Positions 28,986 through 55,000 of a stretch of DNA of 64,000 bases are shown one piece after another. How positions within the stretch are numbered: position 1 is the first letter of the stretch; each line of letters begins with the position of its first letter. This DNA is from Oxalobacter aliiformigenes. Its GTDB lineage: Bacteria > Pseudomonadota > Gammaproteobacteria > Burkholderiales > Burkholderiaceae_D. The translations under genes were made by a program, and so were the position numbers. Location of the stretch: the NCBI RefSeq assembly GCF_027116575.1, contig NZ_CP098252.1, forward strand, positions 2,170,001 through 2,234,000. The letters are read 5' to 3'. The notes under the pieces were generated by a model. It made no database searches and was not told the DNA's origin. It worked only from the letters and a program-made list of their open reading frames with translations.

Positions 28986-29540
28986 TTACCAGACTCGAGG
29001 TACGTAATTGAAATCCCAGCTGACTTCAATCGGTTTTTTCCAGAAACGGCCGGTTACACCAGTCGCCTTGTCGGTATGAAGCAGATAACCCTGTTTTTCC
29101 GGGCTATCGATTATGAAAGTCACTTTGTATTTTCCAGGACCGTCAAGCTTGATATTGTTACCATAGTGAGGGCCATCGCTTGCACTCATTGGCATGAAAG
29201 TACCCTTGATCATTTTGCCGCCCTGTTTCTGGATTTCATACTTGACGGTCAAATATGGAACGAAACTGCCTGCCTCATAGCCCAGTTGATTGTCTTTGGC
29301 CGCCTTGATATCCGCTTCGATATGCATGTCGGATTTCGACGCCGGAAGTCCGCCCATGCCAAGAGGTTCCATATTAACGGGCTGGAAATAAACGGCACCG
29401 ATTTCCAGAGGACCGACTGTTTTTTCCGGTCCGATGGGAAACTCCTCAAATTCAGCAGCCAATACCGAAGAAGTGCCAACCAGAGATGCTCCTGCCAAAG
29501 CAAAAATAGCTATTTTTTTGCTAAGACTACCTGTTTTCAT
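28986..29540 (-). CDS. P19/FetP/Tp34-family periplasmic iron-transport protein
   Basis: A 184-residue periplasmic protein with a Sec signal peptide (cleavage after VLAA, about residue 29). The mature domain has the family's GPLEIGAVYFQPVNMEP, SKSDMHIEADI, FVPYLTVKYEI and SDGPHYGNNIKL segments; Glu46, Met72, His73 and His125 are the likely copper/iron ligands by resemblance. Homologues (Campylobacter P19, E. coli FetP) bind copper and iron and assist ferrous iron uptake with an FTR1-type permease. ATG 29540 has a good GGAGAG site. An overlapping promoter and Fur box lie upstream. Confidence 0.93.
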   Translation of the reverse strand: MKTGSLSKKIAIFALAGASLVGTSSVLAAEFEEFPIGPEKTVGPLEIGAVYFQPVNMEPLGMGGLPASKSDMHIEADIKAAKDNQLGYEAGSFVPYLTVKYEIQKQGGKMIKGTFMPMSASDGPHYGNNIKLDGPGKYKVTFIIDSPEKQGYLLHTDKATGVTGRFWKKPIEVSWDFNYVPRVW

Positions 29541-29621
29541 ATTGCTCTCCAATAAACTTTCTGTACTTTTAACTTTCTCAACTTTATCTCAAAAGGGAAG
29601 TATCATTTCCAAAACAAAAAT

Positions 29622-29640
29622 GATAATGAGAATCTATATC
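29622..29640 (-). promoter_or_regulatory. Fur box upstream of the P19 gene
   Basis: The 19-mer on the plus strand reads GATAATGAGAATCTATATC and matches 16 of 19 positions of the GATAATGATAATCATTATC Fur consensus. It overlaps the -10 region of the P19 promoter, where bound Fe-Fur would block RNA polymerase. Iron-repressed expression is therefore expected. Confidence 0.8.
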
Positions 29641-29659
29641 ATTTGCATTTCAATGTCAA
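29631..29659 (-). promoter_or_regulatory. Sigma-70 promoter of the P19 gene
   Basis: On the minus strand a perfect TTGACA (29659-29654) is followed by TATAGATT (29638-29631). The spacing is 15 bases to TATAGA or 17 to TAGATT. The start codon is about 90 bases downstream. It overlaps the Fur box. Confidence 0.7.
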
Positions 29660-29819
29660 ACAGATTGAGGTAACGGCACAGTGAATGAAATCCCTGAATA
29701 CTGATTTATGCATGTATGTTCTATGGACAGAACCCGTTTAGTGACCATCGTCCGAATCCATACCATCTCGAACAGACATACAAATACTCTCCGCAATACC
29801 GGATTCACTTTTCATGGCA

Positions 29820-29851
29820 ATCAAACAGGCATCTCTTCCAGCCTGTTTGAT
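29820..29851. repeat. Inverted repeat at the end of the phosphofructokinase gene
   Basis: ATCAAACAGGC and GCCTGTTTGAT form a perfect 11-bp stem around a 10-base loop. It overlaps the stop codon of the leftward gene and lacks a T-run on either strand, so it may stabilise the mRNA end or assist Rho-dependent termination rather than be an intrinsic terminator. Confidence 0.55.
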
Positions 29852-31116
29852 TACACTTTTCCGTTGAACGACTTCAGCTTCCGGGGTATCAGCCTGTTCT
29901 GGAGAGTTATGTATTCGGGAAGTCCTCTCCGATAAGGGGGATAATTTTCTCCCTGTATCAAAGGAAGCAAATATTTTCTGCACTCATCCGTAATTCCATA
30001 GCCGTCATCACTGATAAAACTCTCCGGCATGAATTTTTCGACATTGGCAACATCTTTCAAATCGGCCATACCGATTTTATAGCGATAAGGTTCGTCGGAA
30101 AGCCGCACGATTGTAGGCATTACAGAATTGCAACCGTTCAACGCCAATTCAACAGCCGCAACCCCCAACTCATACGCCTGTTCCACATCAATTGCCGATG
30201 CGACATGACGTGCCGAACGCTGCAAATAATTGGCCACAGCCCAATGAAAAGGATAGCCGAATTTCTCATGGATCATGCGGGCCACAACAGGGGCAGCGCC
30301 ACCAAGGTGGGCATGACCGAATACATCCCTTGCGCCCTGATCAGCAATGAATTTTCCGTCCGGATAACGGCATCCTTCAGAAACGACCACCGAACAATAA
30401 CCGAATTCCGCTACGTTCTCTTCAACTCTGGCCAGAAAACGTTCTTTCTCAAAAGGAATTTCAGGAAAAAGTATCACGACCGGAATACCATATTCTCCAG
30501 CGAGACCACCCGCTGCGGCGATCCATCCCGCATGACGCCCCATCACTTCAAATACAAAGATCCGCGTCGATGTCCTGCACATGGAACGTACGTCGAAAGA
30601 GGTTTCGATCGTTGAAACGGCAACATACTTGGCGACGGAACCGAAACCCGGACAACAATCCGTCAAGGCGAGATCATTGTCGATTGTTTTCGGCACATGT
30701 ATTGCCTGTATGGGATATCCCATCATCGATGAAAACCGGGATATCTTGTAGCAGGTATCGGCGGAATCCCCGCCCCCGTTATAAAAGAAATACCCGATAT
30801 TGTGGGCCCTGAAAACATCAAGAAGCCGTTCGAATTCCCGTTTGTCTTTCTCCGGATCGGACAGTTTGTAACGGCACGAGCCGAACGCACCTCCCGGAGT
30901 ATAACGTAACGCCGCAATATCTTCTTTTGTTTCACGGCGGGTATCGATCAATTCCTCATTCAACGCTCCGACAATGCCATTTTTTCCGACCAGAACATTT
31001 CCGATCCGGTCAGGATATTTCCTGGCCGCCTCGATCACTCCACAGGCAGAAGCGTTTATCACAGCAGTCACACCTCCGGATTGAGCATAAAACGCATTTT
31101 TCACTGTCACAGCCAA
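29851..31116 (-). CDS. 6-phosphofructokinase, probably pyrophosphate-dependent
   Basis: A 421-residue enzyme of the PfkA superfamily that phosphorylates fructose 6-phosphate. Two positions point to pyrophosphate as donor: Lys143 in PKTIDND, where ATP enzymes have Gly, and Asp117 in NGGGDS, where ATP enzymes have Gly. The remaining family motifs MGRHAGW and EGCRYPDGKF are present. PPi enzymes work reversibly, so it could serve glycolysis or gluconeogenesis. The gene appears monocistronic, between the Fur-controlled P19 gene and a divergent pseudouridine synthase gene. Confidence 0.9.
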   Translation of the reverse strand: MAVTVKNAFYAQSGGVTAVINASACGVIEAARKYPDRIGNVLVGKNGIVGALNEELIDTRRETKEDIAALRYTPGGAFGSCRYKLSDPEKDKREFERLLDVFRAHNIGYFFYNGGGDSADTCYKISRFSSMMGYPIQAIHVPKTIDNDLALTDCCPGFGSVAKYVAVSTIETSFDVRSMCRTSTRIFVFEVMGRHAGWIAAAGGLAGEYGIPVVILFPEIPFEKERFLARVEENVAEFGYCSVVVSEGCRYPDGKFIADQGARDVFGHAHLGGAAPVVARMIHEKFGYPFHWAVANYLQRSARHVASAIDVEQAYELGVAAVELALNGCNSVMPTIVRLSDEPYRYKIGMADLKDVANVEKFMPESFISDDGYGITDECRKYLLPLIQGENYPPYRRGLPEYITLQNRLIPRKLKSFNGKV

Positions 31117-31291
31117 ACTCCCTTCCTATAATCCATTCCATCACTTTTATATAAAGAATCTTCCAGACATCCCATATTGCGACATCCAAAGAAATTGACG
31201 GTATCTTTCAGTCAGATGTCATCAAAAAAGAAGCGAATCCATAAAAATAATTTAGAATTTTTCCATAAATTCAATATTTATTCCGATTCTG

Positions 31292-32272
31292 ATGAATATT
31301 CGTTCGATCCGTCCAAATAAAGTCACGATTCCTGCAAAAAACGGGATCGGCGCCAGTCAAATTGCATTACCCGAAGGTGTCTGGAAAACATACGAGGAAT
31401 TTCTGACCGAGAGATTTTCTGTTCTTTCCGAAAAAGAATGGCGTCAGCGTATTCTCAATGGCGAAGTTCTCTATGCTGACGGCAATCCTGTTCTACCGCT
31501 CAGCCCATACCGAGCCGGCCAGAAACTGTACTACTACCGATATTTACCCAATGAGGATAATATCCCTTTTCAGGAAAGCATTCTGTACCAGGATGACTGG
31601 CTTGTTGTTGCCGACAAGCCGCATTTCTTGCCTGTCACTCCATCAGGCAAATATGTCAGGGAAACACTTCTTGTCCGTTTGAAAGCGAAATTGGGAATCG
31701 ATACACTCACTCCGATTCACCGTATCGACCGCGAAACAGCAGGTCTCGTTCTTTTTTCAGTAAAACCAGAAGGCCGGAATCTTTATCAGCGTCTGTTCCG
31801 TGAAAATTTCGTTTCCAAACACTACGAAGCCATTGCAGCTTACCGAAACGACCTCGTTTTGCCAATGCGTTACAAATGCAGGCTGGAACAAGGTGACACT
31901 TTTATGCGCATGCAGGTCGTTCCAGGCAAATCCAATACTGAAACGGAAATCAGGATTTTAGAACGACATGGACAATTCGCACATTATTACCTCAAACCTG
32001 TTACAGGCAAGAAACATCAGCTCCGTATCCAGATGTGTTCTCTCGAAATTCCCATACTGAACGACCGGATTTACCCTGTACATCTTCCTGAAGCTGTCAC
32101 ACCGCAAATGCGACAAGAAGAATACAAATATCCCTTGCAACTGGTCGCCAAATCCATAAGATTCACAGACCCCATCAGTGGAAAACCCAGATATTTTGAA
32201 AGTCGTTATTCTCTGGATCTGAACAATATTGAATCGAAAATCAACCGTACTTCTCTTTTCACTCATGAATAA
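31292..32272 (+). CDS. RluA-family RNA pseudouridine synthase
   Basis: A 326-residue protein with the RluA catalytic motif HRIDRETAGLVLF; the nucleophile is Asp146. The N-terminal 80 residues (VWKTYEEFLTERFSVLSEKEWRQRILNGEVL-ADG) look like an S4-type RNA-binding module. GKKHQLRIQM in the C-terminal half is the second conserved motif. The target RNA site cannot be read from sequence. Its stop overlaps the start of the next gene by 8 bases (ATGAATAA), so the two are translationally coupled. Confidence 0.92.
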   Translation: MNIRSIRPNKVTIPAKNGIGASQIALPEGVWKTYEEFLTERFSVLSEKEWRQRILNGEVLYADGNPVLPLSPYRAGQKLYYYRYLPNEDNIPFQESILYQDDWLVVADKPHFLPVTPSGKYVRETLLVRLKAKLGIDTLTPIHRIDRETAGLVLFSVKPEGRNLYQRLFRENFVSKHYEAIAAYRNDLVLPMRYKCRLEQGDTFMRMQVVPGKSNTETEIRILERHGQFAHYYLKPVTGKKHQLRIQMCSLEIPILNDRIYPVHLPEAVTPQMRQEEYKYPLQLVAKSIRFTDPISGKPRYFESRYSLDLNNIESKINRTSLFTHE

Positions 32273-33026
32273 GAATACACCATCCGTCCACAACACCGAT
32301 TATCCAAAAGTCACCCTGACTGAATTCAGAGGAGTTCTTTTTCTTCACCTCGGTACCGACTGGATACAGGGAGCCATGCGTCTGGGTAAACCCAATGAAA
32401 TCGTGCTGGATTATGTGCAGCAAATGATGATCTGGATGCTTTTCAAGGACCAGCCGTCACATATCGTTCAATTAGGTCTTGGAAGTGCCGCCCTGACAAA
32501 ATTCTGTTACCACCACTTTAGCGAATCCAGAATCACAGCAATCGAACTGAACCCTGAAGTCATCAGAATATGCCGAAATACATTTCATTTGCCAGAAGAC
32601 GACCATCGGCTGACGGTTCTTCAGGCAGATGCCAGAAATTATATCGAAGCGAAAAAATATCGAAATGAAATCGACATTCTCCAGATAGATCTCTATGACG
32701 AACAAGCAGCAGCACCACTTTTTGATACCTTGGAATTCTACAAGAGCTGTGCCGACGTGTTGACAGCAGACGGAATAGTGACCCTCAATATTTTCGGAAA
32801 TGAATCAAACCGCTCCAAAAGCATTGAAGCATTGCAAGCCTGCTTCGACTCAGTAGCCTGGTTACCTGAAGTCGACGGTGGCAATGTCATTGTGATCGCT
32901 TTCAAGGAATCGCCCAGTATCGGTTTCGAAGATCTGTACCGTCGTGCACAAACAATCAGAAAAAAAACGAAACTGAAATCGGAGAGATGGGTGGAGGGTT
33001 TGTACGAATGGATGCGAGGAAGCTGA
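32265..33026 (+). CDS. Spermidine-synthase-like methyltransferase-fold protein
   Basis: A 253-residue protein with the spermine/spermidine synthase fold. The SAM/dcSAM-binding loop is HIVQLGLGSAALTKFCY, followed by ITAIELNPEVI and the acidic DARNYIE and IDILQIDLYDEQ segments. The order fits aminopropyltransferase-like proteins, but the family is broad and the substrate is not certain. I choose ATG 32265 because it overlaps the preceding stop; the frame is open 12 codons earlier. It ends 38 bases before the convergent rrn array. Confidence 0.85.
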   Translation: MNKNTPSVHNTDYPKVTLTEFRGVLFLHLGTDWIQGAMRLGKPNEIVLDYVQQMMIWMLFKDQPSHIVQLGLGSAALTKFCYHHFSESRITAIELNPEVIRICRNTFHLPEDDHRLTVLQADARNYIEAKKYRNEIDILQIDLYDEQAAAPLFDTLEFYKSCADVLTADGIVTLNIFGNESNRSKSIEALQACFDSVAWLPEVDGGNVIVIAFKESPSIGFEDLYRRAQTIRKKTKLKSERWVEGLYEWMRGS

Positions 33027-33064
33027 AGGAGAGGAGTGAAGAGAAAGGGAATCGAGAAAGAAAT

Positions 33065-33093
33065 AAAAAAGCCCCTGAATTTTCAGGGGCTTT
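33065..33093 (-). terminator. rrn terminator, copy 1
   Basis: AAAGCCCCTGAA pairs with TTCAGGGGCTTT; on the minus strand six T follow. It lies 10 bases after the 5S 3' end and faces the end of the spermidine-synthase-like gene. Confidence 0.92.
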
Positions 33094-33102
33094 CAGGATA
33101 AT

Positions 33103-33218
33103 TGCCTGACGATAACCTACTTTCACACTGGTTTCAGCACTATCATCGGCGCGATATCGTTTCACGGTCCTGTTCGGGATGGGAAGGGGTGGTTCCAATT
33201 CGCTATGGTCATCAGGCA
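33103..33218 (-). rRNA. rrf: 5S ribosomal RNA, copy 1
   Basis: 116 nt; the ends TGCCTGATGACC and GTCAGGCA pair as helix I, and the conserved CCCATCCCGAACAGG segment of loop C is present. Ends are set by the helix and may be off by a base or two. Confidence 0.95.
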
Positions 33219-33328
33219 TAACTTGTCGGCCGGCCGTCATCAACGTCCAGCCCAATCTGGAATCAAGCAAGAATCTTAAGGCAGATCATGTCTTTTGACA
33301 ACTTCTTTTCCATAACCTGTCAAGGTTA

Positions 33329-36213
<2,885 letters not shown>

Positions 36214-36467
36214 ACTTTGACTTCTCTTGCGAGAATCCGGTTATACAGTTGAGTTTACGTTGCCGTATCCAAAGCAATCGAACTTCTTGAGATCACTTCA
36301 TATACTTCTGATTACAATCACTACCCATCCAATAATCTTCGGCTTCAATATTCAGATTATTGGTGTTTTCTTACTTTTTTCCAGATTGTTAAAGAACTTT
36401 TACTACCCTAGGTCTCTAAAAGACCAAATCAAACCGCTCTTTCCAAGAACGTTTTGATTTGGCTTTT

Positions 36468-36543
36468 TGGTGGAGGTTGACGGGATCGAACCGACGACCC
36501 CCTGCTTGCAAAGCAGGTGCTCTCCCAGCTGAGCTAAACCCCC
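36468..36543 (-). tRNA. tRNA-Ala (anticodon TGC), copy 1
   Basis: 76 nt in the 16S-23S spacer; acceptor GGGGGTT/AACCTCC with one wobble pair, anticodon stem around TTTGCAA, CCA encoded. Confidence 0.97.
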
Positions 36544-36550
36544 ATTTCCA

Positions 36551-36627
36551 TGGTGGGTCTGGTTGGTCTCGAACCAACGACCCCCGCGTTATCAACACGG
36601 TGCTCTAACCAACTGAGCTACAGACCC
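36551..36627 (-). tRNA. tRNA-Ile (anticodon GAT), copy 1
   Basis: 77 nt in the 16S-23S spacer, 7 bases before tRNA-Ala in transcript order; acceptor GGGTCTG/CAGACCC, anticodon GAT in TTGATAA, CCA encoded. Confidence 0.97.
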
Positions 36628-36722
36628 TTTTGGATCAGTATCTCCGCTTTCTGCTCATACCGACCTGATGTCCTTGTTTGCAACAGATGATAAGTGTGAA
36701 CGCTTGCATCAAGGCTTTTCTC

Positions 36723-38258
<1,536 letters not shown>

Positions 38259-38487
38259 TCTCTTGCTTTCGCATTCGAAGTCACATTTCTGTCACTTCTC
38301 GCTCTCAAAATACTGACAAGGTTCTTCTCTCGAAGTCCTTACTTTCTCTTGCGAACGTTTGTTTCTTTTCTTGCTCCTCTCAACAAACGTCCACACTTAT
38401 CATCTGTTCTTTTTTAAAGATCGTTTCGCTTCGACTACCTCTCAACCTTTGATAAAGCGTTTTGTTTATCTCCAGCAGAGAAATGAA

Positions 38488-38516
38488 ATTATGAACCTCT
38501 TCTTATCTCCCGTCAA
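38488..38516 (-). promoter_or_regulatory. rrn promoter, copy 1
   Basis: On the minus strand TTGACG, 17 bases, CATAAT. It lies about 230 bases upstream of 16S and only 35 bases downstream of the terminator of copy 2, so the sequence in the UP-element position comes from the junction and that terminator. Confidence 0.8.
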
Positions 38517-38538
38517 GCCCTTTTTTCACTTTTCTCAA

Positions 38539-38550
38539 CTTCTTAAAAAG
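38539..38550. repeat. 12-bp junction between rrn copies 1 and 2
   Basis: CTTCTTAAAAAG, found at all three internal junctions but not at the outer edges of the array (33064 or 55000). It is the scar of the founding duplication or an end of the original unit. Confidence 0.8.
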
Positions 38551-38551
38551 T

Positions 38552-38580
38552 AAAAAAGCCCCTGAATTTTCAGGGGCTTT
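38552..38580 (-). terminator. rrn terminator, copy 2
   Basis: Same stem and T-run as copy 1; here it lies directly upstream of the copy 1 promoter. Confidence 0.92.
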
Positions 38581-38589
38581 CAGGATAAT

Positions 38590-38705
38590 TGCCTGACGAT
38601 AACCTACTTTCACACTGGTTTCAGCACTATCATCGGCGCGATATCGTTTCACGGTCCTGTTCGGGATGGGAAGGGGTGGTTCCAATTCGCTATGGTCATC
38701 AGGCA
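38590..38705 (-). rRNA. rrf: 5S ribosomal RNA, copy 2
   Basis: Identical to copy 1 by eye; 116 nt with the same helix I ends. Confidence 0.95.
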
Positions 38706-38815
38706 TAACTTGTCGGCCGGCCGTCATCAACGTCCAGCCCAATCTGGAATCAAGCAAGAATCTTAAGGCAGATCATGTCTTTTGACAACTTCTTTTCCAT
38801 AACCTGTCAAGGTTA

Positions 38816-41700
<2,885 letters not shown>

Positions 41701-41954
41701 ACTTTGACTTCTCTTGCGAGAATCCGGTTATACAGTTGAGTTTACGTTGCCGTATCCAAAGCAATCGAACTTCTTGAGATCACTTCATATACTTCTGATT
41801 ACAATCACTACCCATCCAATAATCTTCGGCTTCAATATTCAGATTATTGGTGTTTTCTTACTTTTTTCCAGATTGTTAAAGAACTTTTACTACCCTAGGT
41901 CTCTAAAAGACCAAATCAAACCGCTCTTTCCAAGAACGTTTTGATTTGGCTTTT

Positions 41955-42030
41955 TGGTGGAGGTTGACGGGATCGAACCGACGACCCCCTGCTTGCAAAG
42001 CAGGTGCTCTCCCAGCTGAGCTAAACCCCC
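41955..42030 (-). tRNA. tRNA-Ala (anticodon TGC), copy 2
   Basis: Identical to copy 1; spacer tRNA of rrn copy 2. Confidence 0.97.
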
Positions 42031-42037
42031 ATTTCCA

Positions 42038-42114
42038 TGGTGGGTCTGGTTGGTCTCGAACCAACGACCCCCGCGTTATCAACACGGTGCTCTAACCAAC
42101 TGAGCTACAGACCC
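42038..42114 (-). tRNA. tRNA-Ile (anticodon GAT), copy 2
   Basis: Identical to copy 1; spacer tRNA of rrn copy 2. Confidence 0.97.
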
Positions 42115-42209
42115 TTTTGGATCAGTATCTCCGCTTTCTGCTCATACCGACCTGATGTCCTTGTTTGCAACAGATGATAAGTGTGAACGCTTGCATCAAG
42201 GCTTTTCTC

Positions 42210-43745
<1,536 letters not shown>

Positions 43746-43974
43746 TCTCTTGCTTTCGCATTCGAAGTCACATTTCTGTCACTTCTCGCTCTCAAAATAC
43801 TGACAAGGTTCTTCTCTCGAAGTCCTTACTTTCTCTTGCGAACGTTTGTTTCTTTTCTTGCTCCTCTCAACAAACGTCCACACTTATCATCTGTTCTTTT
43901 TTAAAGATCGTTTCGCTTCGACTACCTCTCAACCTTTGATAAAGCGTTTTGTTTATCTCCAGCAGAGAAATGAA

Positions 43975-44003
43975 ATTATGAACCTCTTCTTATCTCCCGT
44001 CAA
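43975..44003 (-). promoter_or_regulatory. rrn promoter, copy 2
   Basis: TTGACG-17-CATAAT on the minus strand, 35 bases downstream of the copy 3 terminator. Confidence 0.8.
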
Positions 44004-44025
44004 GCCCTTTTTTCACTTTTCTCAA

Positions 44026-44037
44026 CTTCTTAAAAAG
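44026..44037. repeat. 12-bp junction between rrn copies 2 and 3
   Basis: CTTCTTAAAAAG, identical to the other two internal junctions. Confidence 0.8.
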
Positions 44038-44038
44038 T

Positions 44039-44067
44039 AAAAAAGCCCCTGAATTTTCAGGGGCTTT
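44039..44067 (-). terminator. rrn terminator, copy 3
   Basis: Same stem and T-run as copy 1; it lies directly upstream of the copy 2 promoter. Confidence 0.92.
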
Positions 44068-44076
44068 CAGGATAAT

Positions 44077-44192
44077 TGCCTGACGATAACCTACTTTCAC
44101 ACTGGTTTCAGCACTATCATCGGCGCGATATCGTTTCACGGTCCTGTTCGGGATGGGAAGGGGTGGTTCCAATTCGCTATGGTCATCAGGCA
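44077..44192 (-). rRNA. rrf: 5S ribosomal RNA, copy 3
   Basis: Identical to copy 1 by eye. Confidence 0.95.
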
Positions 44193-44302
44193 TAACTTGT
44201 CGGCCGGCCGTCATCAACGTCCAGCCCAATCTGGAATCAAGCAAGAATCTTAAGGCAGATCATGTCTTTTGACAACTTCTTTTCCATAACCTGTCAAGGT
44301 TA

Positions 44303-47188
<2,886 letters not shown>

Positions 47189-47442
47189 ACTTTGACTTCT
47201 CTTGCGAGAATCCGGTTATACAGTTGAGTTTACGTTGCCGTATCCAAAGCAATCGAACTTCTTGAGATCACTTCATATACTTCTGATTACAATCACTACC
47301 CATCCAATAATCTTCGGCTTCAATATTCAGATTATTGGTGTTTTCTTACTTTTTTCCAGATTGTTAAAGAACTTTTACTACCCTAGGTCTCTAAAAGACC
47401 AAATCAAACCGCTCTTTCCAAGAACGTTTTGATTTGGCTTTT

Positions 47443-47518
47443 TGGTGGAGGTTGACGGGATCGAACCGACGACCCCCTGCTTGCAAAGCAGGTGCTCTCC
47501 CAGCTGAGCTAAACCCCC
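47443..47518 (-). tRNA. tRNA-Ala (anticodon TGC), copy 3
   Basis: Identical to copy 1; spacer tRNA of rrn copy 3. Confidence 0.97.
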
Positions 47519-47525
47519 ATTTCCA

Positions 47526-47602
47526 TGGTGGGTCTGGTTGGTCTCGAACCAACGACCCCCGCGTTATCAACACGGTGCTCTAACCAACTGAGCTACAGAC
47601 CC
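47526..47602 (-). tRNA. tRNA-Ile (anticodon GAT), copy 3
   Basis: Identical to copy 1; spacer tRNA of rrn copy 3. Confidence 0.97.
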
Positions 47603-47697
47603 TTTTGGATCAGTATCTCCGCTTTCTGCTCATACCGACCTGATGTCCTTGTTTGCAACAGATGATAAGTGTGAACGCTTGCATCAAGGCTTTTCTC

Positions 47698-49233
<1,536 letters not shown>

Positions 49234-49462
49234 TCTCTTGCTTTCGCATTCGAAGTCACATTTCTGTCACTTCTCGCTCTCAAAATACTGACAAGGTTCT
49301 TCTCTCGAAGTCCTTACTTTCTCTTGCGAACGTTTGTTTCTTTTCTTGCTCCTCTCAACAAACGTCCACACTTATCATCTGTTCTTTTTTAAAGATCGTT
49401 TCGCTTCGACTACCTCTCAACCTTTGATAAAGCGTTTTGTTTATCTCCAGCAGAGAAATGAA

Positions 49463-49491
49463 ATTATGAACCTCTTCTTATCTCCCGTCAA
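49463..49491 (-). promoter_or_regulatory. rrn promoter, copy 3
   Basis: TTGACG-17-CATAAT on the minus strand, 35 bases downstream of the copy 4 terminator. Confidence 0.8.
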
Positions 49492-49513
49492 GCCCTTTTT
49501 TCACTTTTCTCAA

Positions 49514-49525
49514 CTTCTTAAAAAG
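49514..49525. repeat. 12-bp junction between rrn copies 3 and 4
   Basis: CTTCTTAAAAAG, identical to the other two internal junctions. Confidence 0.8.
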
Positions 49526-49526
49526 T

Positions 49527-49555
49527 AAAAAAGCCCCTGAATTTTCAGGGGCTTT
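49527..49555 (-). terminator. rrn terminator, copy 4
   Basis: Same stem and T-run as copy 1; it lies directly upstream of the copy 3 promoter. Confidence 0.92.
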
Positions 49556-49564
49556 CAGGATAAT

Positions 49565-49680
49565 TGCCTGACGATAACCTACTTTCACACTGGTTTCAGC
49601 ACTATCATCGGCGCGATATCGTTTCACGGTCCTGTTCGGGATGGGAAGGGGTGGTTCCAATTCGCTATGGTCATCAGGCA
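49565..49680 (-). rRNA. rrf: 5S ribosomal RNA, copy 4
   Basis: Identical to copy 1 by eye. Confidence 0.95.
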
Positions 49681-49790
49681 TAACTTGTCGGCCGGCCGTC
49701 ATCAACGTCCAGCCCAATCTGGAATCAAGCAAGAATCTTAAGGCAGATCATGTCTTTTGACAACTTCTTTTCCATAACCTGTCAAGGTTA

Positions 49791-52675
<2,885 letters not shown>

Positions 52676-52929
52676 ACTTTGACTTCTCTTGCGAGAATCC
52701 GGTTATACAGTTGAGTTTACGTTGCCGTATCCAAAGCAATCGAACTTCTTGAGATCACTTCATATACTTCTGATTACAATCACTACCCATCCAATAATCT
52801 TCGGCTTCAATATTCAGATTATTGGTGTTTTCTTACTTTTTTCCAGATTGTTAAAGAACTTTTACTACCCTAGGTCTCTAAAAGACCAAATCAAACCGCT
52901 CTTTCCAAGAACGTTTTGATTTGGCTTTT

Positions 52930-53005
52930 TGGTGGAGGTTGACGGGATCGAACCGACGACCCCCTGCTTGCAAAGCAGGTGCTCTCCCAGCTGAGCTAAA
53001 CCCCC
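52930..53005 (-). tRNA. tRNA-Ala (anticodon TGC), copy 4
   Basis: Identical to copy 1; spacer tRNA of rrn copy 4. Confidence 0.97.
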
Positions 53006-53012
53006 ATTTCCA

Positions 53013-53089
53013 TGGTGGGTCTGGTTGGTCTCGAACCAACGACCCCCGCGTTATCAACACGGTGCTCTAACCAACTGAGCTACAGACCC
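53013..53089 (-). tRNA. tRNA-Ile (anticodon GAT), copy 4
   Basis: Identical to copy 1; spacer tRNA of rrn copy 4. Confidence 0.97.
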
Positions 53090-53184
53090 TTTTGGATCAG
53101 TATCTCCGCTTTCTGCTCATACCGACCTGATGTCCTTGTTTGCAACAGATGATAAGTGTGAACGCTTGCATCAAGGCTTTTCTC

Positions 53185-54720
<1,536 letters not shown>

Positions 54721-54949
54721 TCTCTTGCTTTCGCATTCGAAGTCACATTTCTGTCACTTCTCGCTCTCAAAATACTGACAAGGTTCTTCTCTCGAAGTCC
54801 TTACTTTCTCTTGCGAACGTTTGTTTCTTTTCTTGCTCCTCTCAACAAACGTCCACACTTATCATCTGTTCTTTTTTAAAGATCGTTTCGCTTCGACTAC
54901 CTCTCAACCTTTGATAAAGCGTTTTGTTTATCTCCAGCAGAGAAATGAA

Positions 54950-54978
54950 ATTATGAACCTCTTCTTATCTCCCGTCAA
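54950..54978 (-). promoter_or_regulatory. rrn promoter, copy 4
   Basis: TTGACG-17-CATAAT on the minus strand. Unlike the other copies, the sequence upstream of its -35 region is unique, with T7 and G6 runs on the minus strand (55007-55019), so its strength may differ. Confidence 0.8.
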
Positions 54979-55000
54979 GCCCTTTTTTCACTTTTCTCAA

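Noticed and set aside
29820-29851. Intrinsic terminator for the phosphofructokinase gene
   Set aside because: The stem is perfect but no T-run follows on either strand, so it is listed only as an inverted repeat.
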